A DNA stretch of 64,000 nucleotides from NCBI RefSeq assembly GCF_014204515.1, contig NZ_JACHLI010000003.1, positions 223,591-287,590 on the forward strand, given 5' to 3'. The notes under the pieces were generated by a model. The model was not told the DNA's origin, did not search any database, and saw only the letters and a list, made by a program, of their open reading frames with translations. The position numbers and the translations under genes were made by a program. The stretch is from Pseudomonas nitroreducens. GTDB lineage: Bacteria; Pseudomonadota; Gammaproteobacteria; Pseudomonadales; Pseudomonadaceae. Numbering within the stretch: position 1 is the stretch's first letter; every line of letters begins with the position of its first letter. This document shows, piece by piece, positions 23,930-32,122 of this stretch.

Positions 23930-24535
23930 TCAAAGCAGCGGCTTGAGCGTCGGCCAGACGTTGTCGAGCAGCCTGGGCTGAGCCCCGACCGCCGGATGGA
24001 TGCCATCGGCCTGCATCATGCCCGGCACACCGCCTACCCCTTCGAGGAAGAACGGTACCAGCGGGATCTTCTGCTCGCTCGCCACGCTGCCGTAGACCTT
24101 GGCGAAAGCATCGGTGTAGCGCTGACCGTAATTGGGTGGCAGGCGCATGCCCAGCAGGATGACCCTGGCCCCGGCCTGCTGCGACTGCTGGGCCATCGCA
24201 TTAAGATTCTGTTGCAATTGCGCCGGCGCCATTCCGCGCAGGCCATCGTTGCCGCCCAATTCGATCACCACCAGCTTCGGCTTCTGCTCCGAAAGCAGCG
24301 CCGGCAGCCGCGCCAGGCCTCCCGCCGTGGTGTCGCCGGAGATCGACGCATTCACCACCCGGTAGTCGAAACCCTGCTCCTGCAGACGCTTGTCCAGCAG
24401 GCTGACCCAACCCTGGCTGGTATCCAGTCCCAAACCGGCGCTGATACTATCGCCGACGACCAACAGCGTCTGCGCCGCGGCCTGCTGCGTGATCAGAAGC
24501 AACGCCAGGCAGCCGCCCATTAGCCATGCACGCAT
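23930..24535 (-). CDS. tesA: Periplasmic thioesterase I / lysophospholipase L1 TesA
   Basis: 201 aa from MRAWLMGGCLALLL; the long ORF upstream runs antisense into ybbA and is not coding. Signal peptide ending QQAAA-QTLL. SGNH/GDSL hydrolase blocks: GDSISAGLG (nucleophile S30), the block II glycine region ISGDTTAGG, GGNDGLRG, and DGIHP with the Asp-His pair. It acts on acyl-CoA, aryl esters and lysophospholipids. Only 10 nt separate its start from that of the divergent ybbA, an order also seen in E. coli. Confidence 0.95.
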   Translation of the reverse strand: MRAWLMGGCLALLLITQQAAAQTLLVVGDSISAGLGLDTSQGWVSLLDKRLQEQGFDYRVVNASISGDTTAGGLARLPALLSEQKPKLVVIELGGNDGLRGMAPAQLQQNLNAMAQQSQQAGARVILLGMRLPPNYGQRYTDAFAKVYGSVASEQKIPLVPFFLEGVGGVPGMMQADGIHPAVGAQPRLLDNVWPTLKPLL

Positions 24536-24545
24536 CGGATTCTCC

Positions 24546-25229
24546 ATGAGCGAAAGCATTCTCACCGCGCGGAACCTTAGCAAGGTTGTTTCCAGCGCGG
24601 AAGGCAAGCTGACCATCCTCCACGACCTCTCCCTGGACCTCGCCCGCGGCGACAGCCTCGCCATCGTCGGCAGTTCCGGCTCGGGCAAGTCCACCCTGCT
24701 GGGCCTGCTCGCCGGGCTGGACCTGCCCAGCGACGGCGAGATCGTCCTGCTCGGCCACACCCTGGGCAGCCTCGATGAAGACCAGCGCGCCCGCGTGCGC
24801 GCCGCCCACGTCGGCTTCGTCTTCCAGTCCTTTCAACTGCTCGACAGCCTCAATGCGCTGGAGAACGTCATGCTGCCGCTGGAGCTGGATGGCCGCAAGG
24901 ACGCCGGGCAGCGCGCCCGCGAGCTGCTCGAGCGGGTCGGCCTCGGCCAGCGCCTGACCCACTACCCGCGCCAGCTCTCCGGCGGCGAACAGCAGCGGGT
25001 CGCCATCGCCCGTGCGTTTGCCGCCGAACCGGACGTGCTGTTCGCCGACGAACCCACCGGCAACCTCGACACCCACACCGGCGAACGCATCAGCGACCTG
25101 CTCTTCGAGCTGAACCGCGAGCGCGGCACCACCCTCGTCCTGGTCACCCACGACGAGCGCCTGGCGCACCGCTGCCAGCGCCACATCCGCCTGGAAAGCG
25201 GCCACCTGATCGACCACGTCGAACCCTGA
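24546..25229 (+). CDS. ybbA: ABC transporter ATP-binding protein YbbA
   Basis: 227 aa from MSESILTARNLSKVV; the longer ORF start lies inside tesA. Walker A GSSGSGKST (residues 42-50), Q-loop VFQSFQLLD, signature LSGGEQQRVAIARAF, Walker B VLFADEPTGNLD and H-loop VLVTHDERLA are all intact. This belongs to the LolD/MacB-type ATPase group that works with FtsX-fold permeases rather than transporting by itself. The permease gene ybbP follows after 13 nt. Confidence 0.94.
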   Translation: MSESILTARNLSKVVSSAEGKLTILHDLSLDLARGDSLAIVGSSGSGKSTLLGLLAGLDLPSDGEIVLLGHTLGSLDEDQRARVRAAHVGFVFQSFQLLDSLNALENVMLPLELDGRKDAGQRARELLERVGLGQRLTHYPRQLSGGEQQRVAIARAFAAEPDVLFADEPTGNLDTHTGERISDLLFELNRERGTTLVLVTHDERLAHRCQRHIRLESGHLIDHVEP

Positions 25230-25242
25230 CGGACGAGAGCCG

Positions 25243-27744
25243 ATGAAGCCACTGTCGCTGCCCAACCTGTTCCGCCTGTCCCTGCGCCAGCTGTGGCGCG
25301 AAGGTCGCAGCGGCGAACTGCGGGTGCTGTTCTTCGCCCTGCTGGTGGCGGTGGCTGCTAGCTCCGCCATCGGCTATTTCAGCGCGCGACTCAACGGCGC
25401 CATGCTGGTACGCGCCGCCGAATTCCTCGGTGCCGACCTGGTCCTCACCGGTACCCAACCGGCGCAGCCGGAACAGATCGATCGCGGCCTCAAGCTCGGC
25501 CTGCAGCACGCGCAGAGTGTCGAGTTCTCCAGCGTGGTTGCCACCGACAATGGCATCCAGCTGAGCAGCGTGAAGGCCGTCGGCGACAGCTATCCCCTGC
25601 GCGGCGAACTCAAGAGCGCACCCGCGCCCCTGCAGCCGGAAGTCGAAGGCGGCCGTCCGGCGCCGGGGGATATCTGGGTCGAGTCGCGGCTGCTGGCGAG
25701 CCTGGACCTGAAGATCGGCGACAGCGTCGATATCGGCCGCAAGTCGCTGCGCATCGCCCGCGTGCTGACCTATGAACCGGACCGCGCCGGCGACTTCTAC
25801 AGCCTGACCCCACGGGTGATGATGAGCCTGCACGACCTGGACGCCACCGGCGTGGTGCAGCCCGGCAGCCGGGTGCGTTATCGCGATCTCTGGGGCGGCG
25901 CCCACGACGCGCTGCAGACCTACCGGCAGGCAACCCAGGGCAACCTCGCTGCCAACCAGGAGCTGCAGGATGCGCACCACGGCAACCGGCAGATCGGCGA
26001 CGCCCTGGGCCGCGCCGAGCGCTACCTGAACCTTGCCAGCCTCGCCGCCGTGCTGCTGGCCGGCGTGGCGGTGGCGCTGTCGGCCAACCGCTTCGCCACT
26101 CGCCGCTTCGACGCCAGCGCGCTGCTGCGCTGCCTGGGTCTGTCGCGCCGCGAAGCGCTGCTGCTGTATGGCAGCCAACTGTTCGTGCTGGGGCTGGTCG
26201 CCAGCGTCTGCGGCGCATTCCTCGGCTGGCTCGCACAACTGGGCCTGATGCACCTGCTGGGCAACCTGCTGCCACCGGAGATTCCCGAAGCCGGCATAGT
26301 CCCTGCGCTGGCCGGCATGGCCACCGGACTGGTCGCCCTCGCCGGCCTCGCCCTGCCCCCACTGGCCGCCCTCGGTCGCGTGCCGCCGCTGCGGGTGCTG
26401 CGAAGCGACCTGCTGCCGGTGCCGATGCGCACCTGGGCCGCTTACGGCTGCGCCCTGCTCGCCCTCGGCCTGATCATGTGGCGGCTCAGCCTCGACCTGA
26501 AACTCACCCTCGCCCTGCTCGGCGGGGGCGCGATTGCCGCGGTGATTCTCGGTTTCATCCTGCTGCTCGCCCTGCGCGGCCTGCGCAGCGCGCTGCAGGG
26601 CGCCAGCCTGCCGTGGCGCCTGGGCCTGGGGCAGTTGCTGCGCTACCCGCTGGCCGCCGCCGGGCAGAGCCTGGCCTTCGGCCTGATCCTGCTGGCCATG
26701 GCGCTGATCGCCCTGCTGCGCGGCGAACTGCTCGACACCTGGCATTCGCAGTTGCCAGCCAATGCACCGAACCACTTCGCGCTGAATATCCTGCCCGCCG
26801 AAAAAGACGGCTTCGAGCAGAAGGTGAAGGCGCTGTCGCCCAACGCCGAAGATCTTTACCCGATGGTTCCTGGCCGCCTGGTGGCGGTGAACGGCAAGCC
26901 CGTGCAGACACTGAAGGAAGATGTGCGCAGCGAGCGCGCCCTGCATCGCGACCTCGGCCTGACGTGGTCCGCGCGCCTGCCGGCGGGCAACCAGATAGTC
27001 GCCGGCGACTGGTGGAAAGCTGGGGAGAACAGCGAGCTGCCGGGCGTCTCGGTGGAGGAAAAACTCGCCGGCAACCTCGGCCTGAAGGTCGGCGACCACC
27101 TCAGCTTCACCGTCGCCGGGCAGACCCGCGAGGCGCAGATCCGCAGCCTGCGCTCGGTGAAGTGGGACAACTTCCAGCCGAACTTCTTCATGGTCTTCGA
27201 ACCCGGCACCCTCACCGATCTGCCGGTGACCTACCTGACCAGCTTCTACCTGCCGGCCAGCCAGGAACGCCAGCTGATCGAACTGGCGCGCGCCTACCCC
27301 ACCGTCACGTTGCTGCCGGTGGACGCGCTATTGGCGCAGTTGCGCAGCATCCTCGACCAGGTGACCCTGGCGGTGGAGTACGTGCTGGTGTTCGTCCTCG
27401 CCGCCGGCTTCGTGGTGCTGTTCGCCGGCCTGCAGGCAACCCTTGATGAGCGCCTGCGCCAGGGTGCGCTACTGCGCGCGCTGGGCGCCGAACGCAGCCT
27501 GCTGATGCGCACACGACGCAGCGAGTTCGCCCTGCTCGGCGCGGTCAGCGGCCTGCTGGCGGCGCTGGGCTGCGAGCTGATCAGCTACCTGCTCTACCGG
27601 CTGGTGTTCGACCTGCCGTGGAGCCCGCACCCCTGGCTGCTGGTGTTGCCGCTGCTGGGCGCGCTGCTGGTGGGCGGCGCCGGCCTGCTGGGCACGCGCC
27701 GCGCGCTCAGCGTGAGCCCGTTGCGCCTGCTGCGCGAGAGCTGA
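25243..27744 (+). CDS. ybbP: ABC transporter permease YbbP (FtsX/MacB fold)
   Basis: 833 aa, the usual length for YbbP. An N-terminal membrane helix (about 28-50) is followed by a periplasmic region, then FtsX-type bundles of helices around residues 260-500 (several segments such as ASLAAVLLAGVAVALSA and LALLGGGAIAAVILGFILLLAL), a second large periplasmic domain around 505-690, and three C-terminal helices (VEYVLVFVLAAGFVVLFAG onward). The arrangement with YbbA and TesA suggests a mechanotransmission complex that handles hydrophobic substrates at the inner membrane, perhaps with TesA. Confidence 0.92.
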   Translation: MKPLSLPNLFRLSLRQLWREGRSGELRVLFFALLVAVAASSAIGYFSARLNGAMLVRAAEFLGADLVLTGTQPAQPEQIDRGLKLGLQHAQSVEFSSVVATDNGIQLSSVKAVGDSYPLRGELKSAPAPLQPEVEGGRPAPGDIWVESRLLASLDLKIGDSVDIGRKSLRIARVLTYEPDRAGDFYSLTPRVMMSLHDLDATGVVQPGSRVRYRDLWGGAHDALQTYRQATQGNLAANQELQDAHHGNRQIGDALGRAERYLNLASLAAVLLAGVAVALSANRFATRRFDASALLRCLGLSRREALLLYGSQLFVLGLVASVCGAFLGWLAQLGLMHLLGNLLPPEIPEAGIVPALAGMATGLVALAGLALPPLAALGRVPPLRVLRSDLLPVPMRTWAAYGCALLALGLIMWRLSLDLKLTLALLGGGAIAAVILGFILLLALRGLRSALQGASLPWRLGLGQLLRYPLAAAGQSLAFGLILLAMALIALLRGELLDTWHSQLPANAPNHFALNILPAEKDGFEQKVKALSPNAEDLYPMVPGRLVAVNGKPVQTLKEDVRSERALHRDLGLTWSARLPAGNQIVAGDWWKAGENSELPGVSVEEKLAGNLGLKVGDHLSFTVAGQTREAQIRSLRSVKWDNFQPNFFMVFEPGTLTDLPVTYLTSFYLPASQERQLIELARAYPTVTLLPVDALLAQLRSILDQVTLAVEYVLVFVLAAGFVVLFAGLQATLDERLRQGALLRALGAERSLLMRTRRSEFALLGAVSGLLAALGCELISYLLYRLVFDLPWSPHPWLLVLPLLGALLVGGAGLLGTRRALSVSPLRLLRES

Positions 27745-27785
27745 TCGGGTAGACTGCGCCGATCACTCTCGCCGCACTGGACGCC

Positions 27786-28283
27786 ATGAGCCGTTATCGC
27801 CCGCCCCGCCCCGCCGGAACTCCACTGATCACCCCTGAAGGCGAAGCGCGCCTGCGCGCCGAACTGCATGAACTGTGGAACGTGCGCCGACCGCAGGTGA
27901 CCCAGTCGGTCAGCGAGGCTGCGGCGCAGGGCGACCGCTCGGAGAACGCCGAGTACACCTACGGCAAGAAGATGCTGCGTGAGATCGACAGCCGCGTGCG
28001 CTTCCTGCGCAAGCGCCTGGAGAACTGCAAGGTGGTCAGCGAGCGTCCGGCCGATCCGAACAAGGTCTACTTCGGCGCCTGGGTCACCCTGGAGGACGAG
28101 GACGGCGAACAGGCCCGCTACCGCATCGTCGGCCCGGACGAGCTGGACCTGCGCAACAACCACATCAGCATCGACTCGCCCCTGGCCCGCGCACTGGTGG
28201 GCAAGGAGCTGGACGCCGAGGTGATGGTGCGCAGCCCATCGGGAGAGAAGATGTGGTTCGTGGTAGAGATCGAGTATCCCTGA
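27786..28283 (+). CDS. greB: Transcription elongation factor GreB
   Basis: 165 aa. N-terminal coiled coil with the conserved acidic tip (QGDRSENAEYTYGKKMLREID), which enters the RNA polymerase secondary channel to stimulate RNA cleavage. The C-terminal FKBP-like domain begins near VYFGAWVTLEDEDGE. The VVSERPADPNKVYFGAWV block is typical of GreB rather than GreA. It starts 42 nt after ybbP and may share its transcript. A REP doublet follows. Confidence 0.95.
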   Translation: MSRYRPPRPAGTPLITPEGEARLRAELHELWNVRRPQVTQSVSEAAAQGDRSENAEYTYGKKMLREIDSRVRFLRKRLENCKVVSERPADPNKVYFGAWVTLEDEDGEQARYRIVGPDELDLRNNHISIDSPLARALVGKELDAEVMVRSPSGEKMWFVVEIEYP

Positions 28284-28294
28284 GGCATATGCGC

Positions 28295-28372
28295 GTAGGA
28301 GCGAGCTTGCTCGCGAACCCGCCCAGCGCCGGAGCTGCCGGTGAATCCGTTCGCGAGCAAGCTCGCTCCTAC
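28295..28372. repeat. REP doublet (inverted pair)
   Basis: GTAGGAGCGAGCTTGCTCGC and an inverted copy ending GCTCGCTCCTAC at 28372, same family as at 2748. It lies between the convergent greB and the 106-aa hypothetical gene. Confidence 0.92.
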
Positions 28373-28376
28373 AGGA

Positions 28377-28697
28377 TCAGAGCGGCTGAGGACGCCGGGT
28401 GATCAAACCCTGCCGAGCGACACGGGTCAGCTCGTGAACGGCGGCCTCCAGCTGCTCGGCCAGCGGCGACTGCACCACGGCGAAATCGAAGCTGTCGGAC
28501 GGGAAGCGGGCAAGGTCGGCGAAGGTTTCGGCGAACTGGATCAGGAAGGTGCGCGAGCCGTTCCAGCGCTTGGGCCAGCCATCGAGGTAACGGACGAGGG
28601 TGGGCTGGTGATTGCCGCCCAGGAGAATCTTCGGATTGCGCCGCACCAGGCCGGTGGTGATCGGGGCCAGGCGCACATGCGGGTTGGGACAGGTCAT
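28377..28697 (-). CDS. Hypothetical protein, 106 aa, methyltransferase-tail-like
   Basis: 106 aa from MTCPNPHVRLAPITTG. There is no signal peptide. The second half (FPSDSFDFAVVQSPLAEQLEAAVHELTRVARQGLITRR) loosely follows the post-motif-I part of class I methyltransferases (FDxVV ... EL.RV...G), but the glycine-rich SAM loop is missing. It could be a degenerate or truncated methyltransferase or a separate small family. It stops 4 nt from the REP doublet. Confidence 0.55.
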   Translation of the reverse strand: MTCPNPHVRLAPITTGLVRRNPKILLGGNHQPTLVRYLDGWPKRWNGSRTFLIQFAETFADLARFPSDSFDFAVVQSPLAEQLEAAVHELTRVARQGLITRRPQPL

Positions 28698-28878
28698 GGT
28701 GTCACGTCTCCGCCTCAGGGGTCCTGCTGGACGCGGCGAGAGGCACACCGAACCAGCGCTTTAGCGGTATTTCGATGTCAGCCATCGCTGCATCCGCGCC
28801 CCGCAAGTTGCTACTTAAATCGGCGCTGTGCGGCATCCTAGAGAAGCCCCGGCAACGCTGTCAAGGAGACTTCAGTCG

Positions 28879-29397
28879 ATGACCACCCCACCTCTGCGGC
28901 TGTTCTTCGCCCTGCCCTGCCCGGCGCAACTGGCGGCGCAAATCTGCACCTGGCGCGACGGCCTGCACCTCGACGGCCAGCCCGTCGCCCAGGCCAACCT
29001 GCACCTGACCCTGGCCTTCCTCGGCGCCGTGCCGCGCGGGCGCAAGGCGGAACTGCGCGCCATCGGCGAAAGCCTGCCGCGCCAGGGCTTCAACCTGGAA
29101 CTGGACCACATCGCCCGCTGGAGCAACGGCATCCTGCACCTGGCGCCCAGCAGCGTGCCGGCCGCCCTCCACGAGCTTGTCCACGCCCTGCGCGAGGCAC
29201 TGCGTGCGGGTGGTTTCGAAGTGGAACATCGCCCGTTCCATCCGCACATCACCCTTGCCCGCCACGCGCACCACACACCGACCGCCAGCGCTTCCTTCCT
29301 GCTGCCGGCCCAGGCCGTCACCCTGTTCAGCTCGGAGAACAGCCCCACCGGCGTGCGCTACCGCGCCATCGGCGAATGGCCGCTAGCGAACGCCTGA
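28879..29397 (+). CDS. thpR: RNA 2',3'-cyclic phosphodiesterase (ThpR/LigT)
   Basis: 172 aa from MTTPPLRLFFALPCP, preceded by AAGGAGA. Two HxTx catalytic motifs are present: LHLTLAFLG and HITLARH, the hallmark of 2H phosphoesterases that open 2',3'-cyclic phosphates (and ligate 2'-5' RNA in vitro). Length and the FFALPCP start are standard. Its last 15 nt overlap the 3' end of the convergent LysR gene. Confidence 0.93.
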   Translation: MTTPPLRLFFALPCPAQLAAQICTWRDGLHLDGQPVAQANLHLTLAFLGAVPRGRKAELRAIGESLPRQGFNLELDHIARWSNGILHLAPSSVPAALHELVHALREALRAGGFEVEHRPFHPHITLARHAHHTPTASASFLLPAQAVTLFSSENSPTGVRYRAIGEWPLANA

Positions 29398-30282
29398 ACG
29401 CTCCGCCCAGCCCTGGGCGTAATCGAGGAAGCGGCGCAGGCCGGCCGTGGGGTACTTGTCGATGTGCAGCGCGCGGAAGAAGGTACGCCGCAGCGGCCCC
29501 AGCGGGTTGTCCAGGCGCACCAGTTCACCCCGCGCCAACTCTGCCTGCACCACGCGCTGCGACAGGCAGCCGATGCCGAAGCCGCTGCCCACCAGATGCT
29601 TGATCGCCTCGGCGTTGCTCACTTCCAGCGGCGCGTTGACGCTGCCCAGGCGCGGCAGGACCTGCTGCTCGAACGTCACCCGCGTTCCCGACCCCGACTC
29701 GCGCAGCACCCAGCGCGCCGCGGCGAGGTCTTGCAAGGTGACGCGCTCGGCCAGCGCCAGGGGATGGTCCGGCGCCACCACCAGCAGCAGCTCATCGGCC
29801 ATCCAGGGCGTGAGCTGGATCTGCGGATGCTGGATCGGCGCCTCGATGAAGGCCACGTCCAGGCGAAACTCCGCCAGCGCCTCGATCACCCCGCCACTAT
29901 TGGCCACATGAAGTTCCAGGCGGCTCTCAGGCAATTCGGCGAGAAAGCCGGACATCACCTGCGGCAGCAGGTAGCCGCCGATGCTGCGGCTGGCCCCGAG
30001 GCTCAGTTGCACTGGCGCCGACTCGAACAGGCTCTCCAGCTCGGCGCTCTGCGCCAGCAACGCACTGGCCTTGGGATAGAAAGCACGGCCGTTGTCGTTC
30101 AGCGCCAGACGCTTGCCGCTGCGGTCGAACAGGCGCGTGCCGAGGGTACGCTCCAGCTCCTGCAGCGCCTGGCTGGCGGCGGATTGTGAGAGAGCGATAC
30201 GCGCCGCCGCCTGGGTCACGTTGCCCAGTTCGGCGATGGCGGTGAAGGTCGCCAGTTGGCGAAGGGTGATGCGCGGGGCCAT
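29383..30282 (-). CDS. LysR-family regulator (YeiE/CysB-like)
   Basis: 299 aa from MAPRITLRQLATFTAIAELG; a start six codons upstream is possible. HTH about 5-62 (NVTQAAARIALSQSAASQALQELE), then the effector-binding domain. The effector domain and the divergent neighbour (a YeiH-type transporter, 93 nt away) match the yeiE-yeiH pair of enterobacteria, where YeiE responds to sulfite. That ligand is inference here. Its 3' end overlaps thpR by 15 nt. Confidence 0.85.
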   Translation of the reverse strand: MAPRITLRQLATFTAIAELGNVTQAAARIALSQSAASQALQELERTLGTRLFDRSGKRLALNDNGRAFYPKASALLAQSAELESLFESAPVQLSLGASRSIGGYLLPQVMSGFLAELPESRLELHVANSGGVIEALAEFRLDVAFIEAPIQHPQIQLTPWMADELLLVVAPDHPLALAERVTLQDLAAARWVLRESGSGTRVTFEQQVLPRLGSVNAPLEVSNAEAIKHLVGSGFGIGCLSQRVVQAELARGELVRLDNPLGPLRRTFFRALHIDKYPTAGLRRFLDYAQGWAERSGVR

Positions 30283-30375
30283 ATCGATAAAACCGGTCAA
30301 CCCAATAAGAACAATCCGTTTTTACACTAAGCGAGCGAGCGGCACCATGGTTGCACCTTACACAAGGAGCCCTCC

Positions 30376-31404
30376 ATGAACGCCCTTCGCCGCCTGCCCT
30401 ACTACCTCCCCGGCGCCCTGCTCTGCCTGGCCATCGCCTTCGGCTCCCGCCAGCTCATGGAGATTCCCGCCCTGCAGCACCTGGGGCTGGGCAGCCTGAC
30501 CCTGGCGATCCTCATCGGCCTGCTGGCCGGCAACCTCGGCCTGGCCCGTTTCGGCAGCATCCGCCCCGGCATCGACCTGTCGCGCCAGCAACTGCTGCGC
30601 CTGGGCGTGGTGCTCTACGGCCTGCGCCTGACCTTCCAGGACATCGCCGCCCTCGGCCCGGCCGCACTGATCATCGACGTGCTGATGGTCGCCAGCACCC
30701 TGACCGTGGCCTGGTGGATCGGCGAGCGCTGGCTCAAGTTGCCGCGCGAGAGCGCTTTGCTGATCGGCGCCGGCAGCGCCATCTGCGGCGCCGCGGCGGT
30801 AATGGCGAGCAGCCCGGTACTCAAGGCACGCGCCGAGCACACCGCCGTCGCAGTTGCTACCGTGGTGCTCTTCGGCACCCTGGCGATGCTGCTGCACCCG
30901 CTGATCTACGCCGCGCTGCCCAACCTGTTCGGCAGCGAACAGGCCTTCGGCATTTTCACCGGCTCGACCATCCACGAAGTCGCCCAAGTCGTCGCCGCCG
31001 GCCGCGCCATGGACCCGGCCGCCGCCGACGCCGCGCTGATCAGCAAGATGCTGCGCGTCCTGCTGCTGGCGCCGGCCCTGCTGATCCTCGGTCGCGTCGG
31101 CTGTGCCGGAGCCGCCGAACCAGGCGCCCGCCGCAAGCTGCACATTCCCGGCTTTGCCGTGTTCTTCATGCTGGTGACCGGCCTGCGCTCGCTGGGCTGG
31201 GTACCGGAAAGCTGGCTGGCGCCGCTGCAGCAACTGGACGACGTGATGCTCGGCATGGCCATGGCCGCCCTGGGCCTGGCCACCCGCCTGGGTGACCTGC
31301 GCAAGGAAGGCCCCAGGCCGCTGCTGCTGGGCGCCGGGCTGTTCGTCTTCCTGCTGGTGGGTGGCGGCTTGATCAACGCGGGAGTGCAGCACCTGTTCCA
31401 TTGA
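30376..31404 (+). CDS. yeiH: YeiH/UPF0324 family membrane transporter
   Basis: 342 aa with about ten membrane helices. Family motifs: the GLLAGN and LGVVLYGLRLTFQDI blocks, GAGSAICGAAAVMASSPVLKA and IFTGSTIHEVAQVVAAG. The family is annotated as a putative sulfate/sulfite or anion exporter; transport has not been shown for most members. AAGGAGC lies just before the ATG. It is divergent from the LysR gene. Confidence 0.88.
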   Translation: MNALRRLPYYLPGALLCLAIAFGSRQLMEIPALQHLGLGSLTLAILIGLLAGNLGLARFGSIRPGIDLSRQQLLRLGVVLYGLRLTFQDIAALGPAALIIDVLMVASTLTVAWWIGERWLKLPRESALLIGAGSAICGAAAVMASSPVLKARAEHTAVAVATVVLFGTLAMLLHPLIYAALPNLFGSEQAFGIFTGSTIHEVAQVVAAGRAMDPAAADAALISKMLRVLLLAPALLILGRVGCAGAAEPGARRKLHIPGFAVFFMLVTGLRSLGWVPESWLAPLQQLDDVMLGMAMAALGLATRLGDLRKEGPRPLLLGAGLFVFLLVGGGLINAGVQHLFH

Positions 31405-31417
31405 TGCGGAATGCAGG

Positions 31418-31495
31418 CAGGAGCGGACTTGCTCGCGAACCTTCCCCACCTCGATGCTCCCGGCGAGCCCTGCTCGCGAGCAAGCTCGCTCCTAC
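31418..31495. repeat. REP doublet, one arm degenerate
   Basis: Left arm GCAGGAGCGGACTTGCTCGC carries two differences from the consensus. Right arm ends GCTCGCTCCTAC at 31495. Same family as at 2748. Confidence 0.85.
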
Positions 31496-31507
31496 GAAAA
31501 GCCAAAC

Positions 31508-31540
31508 CCAAAAAAGCCGGGCAATTGCCCGGCTTTTTCA
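31508..31540. terminator. Bidirectional terminator, yeiH / doxX
   Basis: AAAAAAGCCGGGCAA / TTGCCCGGCTTTTT stem with T runs on both strands between convergent genes. Confidence 0.9.
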
Positions 31541-31557
31541 TGGCTGGAGATCGGCGA

Positions 31558-31992
31558 TCAGCTGGACAGCTTGCGGTCCAGGGAGAACGGGCCGGCGCCG
31601 CTGATCAGCAGTGCCACGCTGATCATGATCAGCGTGAAGGCGTATTCGAAGCCGTTCTCGGTGATGAAGAAGCCGTTGGCCAGGTGCACGCTGAATACCG
31701 CAACCAGCATGGCGACGATCAGCGGGATGCTCGCCAGGCGTACCAGCAGGCCGAGCACCAGGGCCAGGCCGCCGAAGAACTCGGCGCTGCCGGCGAGGGT
31801 GGCCATCAGGTAGCCGGGAGTCACGCCGAGGGATTCCAGCCAGCCGGCCATGCCCTGCAGACCCGGGCCACCGAAGGCGCCGAAGAGTTTCTGCGAGCCG
31901 TGGGCCATGAAGGTCAGACCGGTGGTGATGCGCAGGACAGCGATACCGGCGCCGGCGTTGGTGGTCAGGATGGATTTGATCAGCGAGTTCAT
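31558..31992 (-). CDS. DoxX family membrane protein
   Basis: 144 aa with four membrane helices. The family motif is clear: VLRITTGLTFMAHGSQKLFG, then AEFFGGLALVLGLLVRLASIPLIVAMLVAVFSVH. DoxX proteins are quinol-linked subunits or thiol-stress factors; bacterial members often form a membrane redox complex with SodA and rhodanese-like partners. Neither partner is next to it. The start is preceded by AAGGACGCACC. Confidence 0.9.
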   Translation of the reverse strand: MNSLIKSILTTNAGAGIAVLRITTGLTFMAHGSQKLFGAFGGPGLQGMAGWLESLGVTPGYLMATLAGSAEFFGGLALVLGLLVRLASIPLIVAMLVAVFSVHLANGFFITENGFEYAFTLIMISVALLISGAGPFSLDRKLSS

Positions 31993-32122
31993 GGTGCGTC
32001 CTTGTTGGATGACAGGGTTGCGTAGGAAGTGGATGGCAACCGCGGTTGCTTGGCGACCAATATATCCAGTTTTTCCGATATCAAAAGCGCAAAATCGCGC
32101 TTATATCTATCGAATAATTGAA

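Noticed and set aside
25144..27099. 651-aa minus-strand ORF opposite ybbP
   Set aside because: Gln/Ala/Gly-rich shadow product; YbbP on the plus strand has clear membrane and FtsX features.
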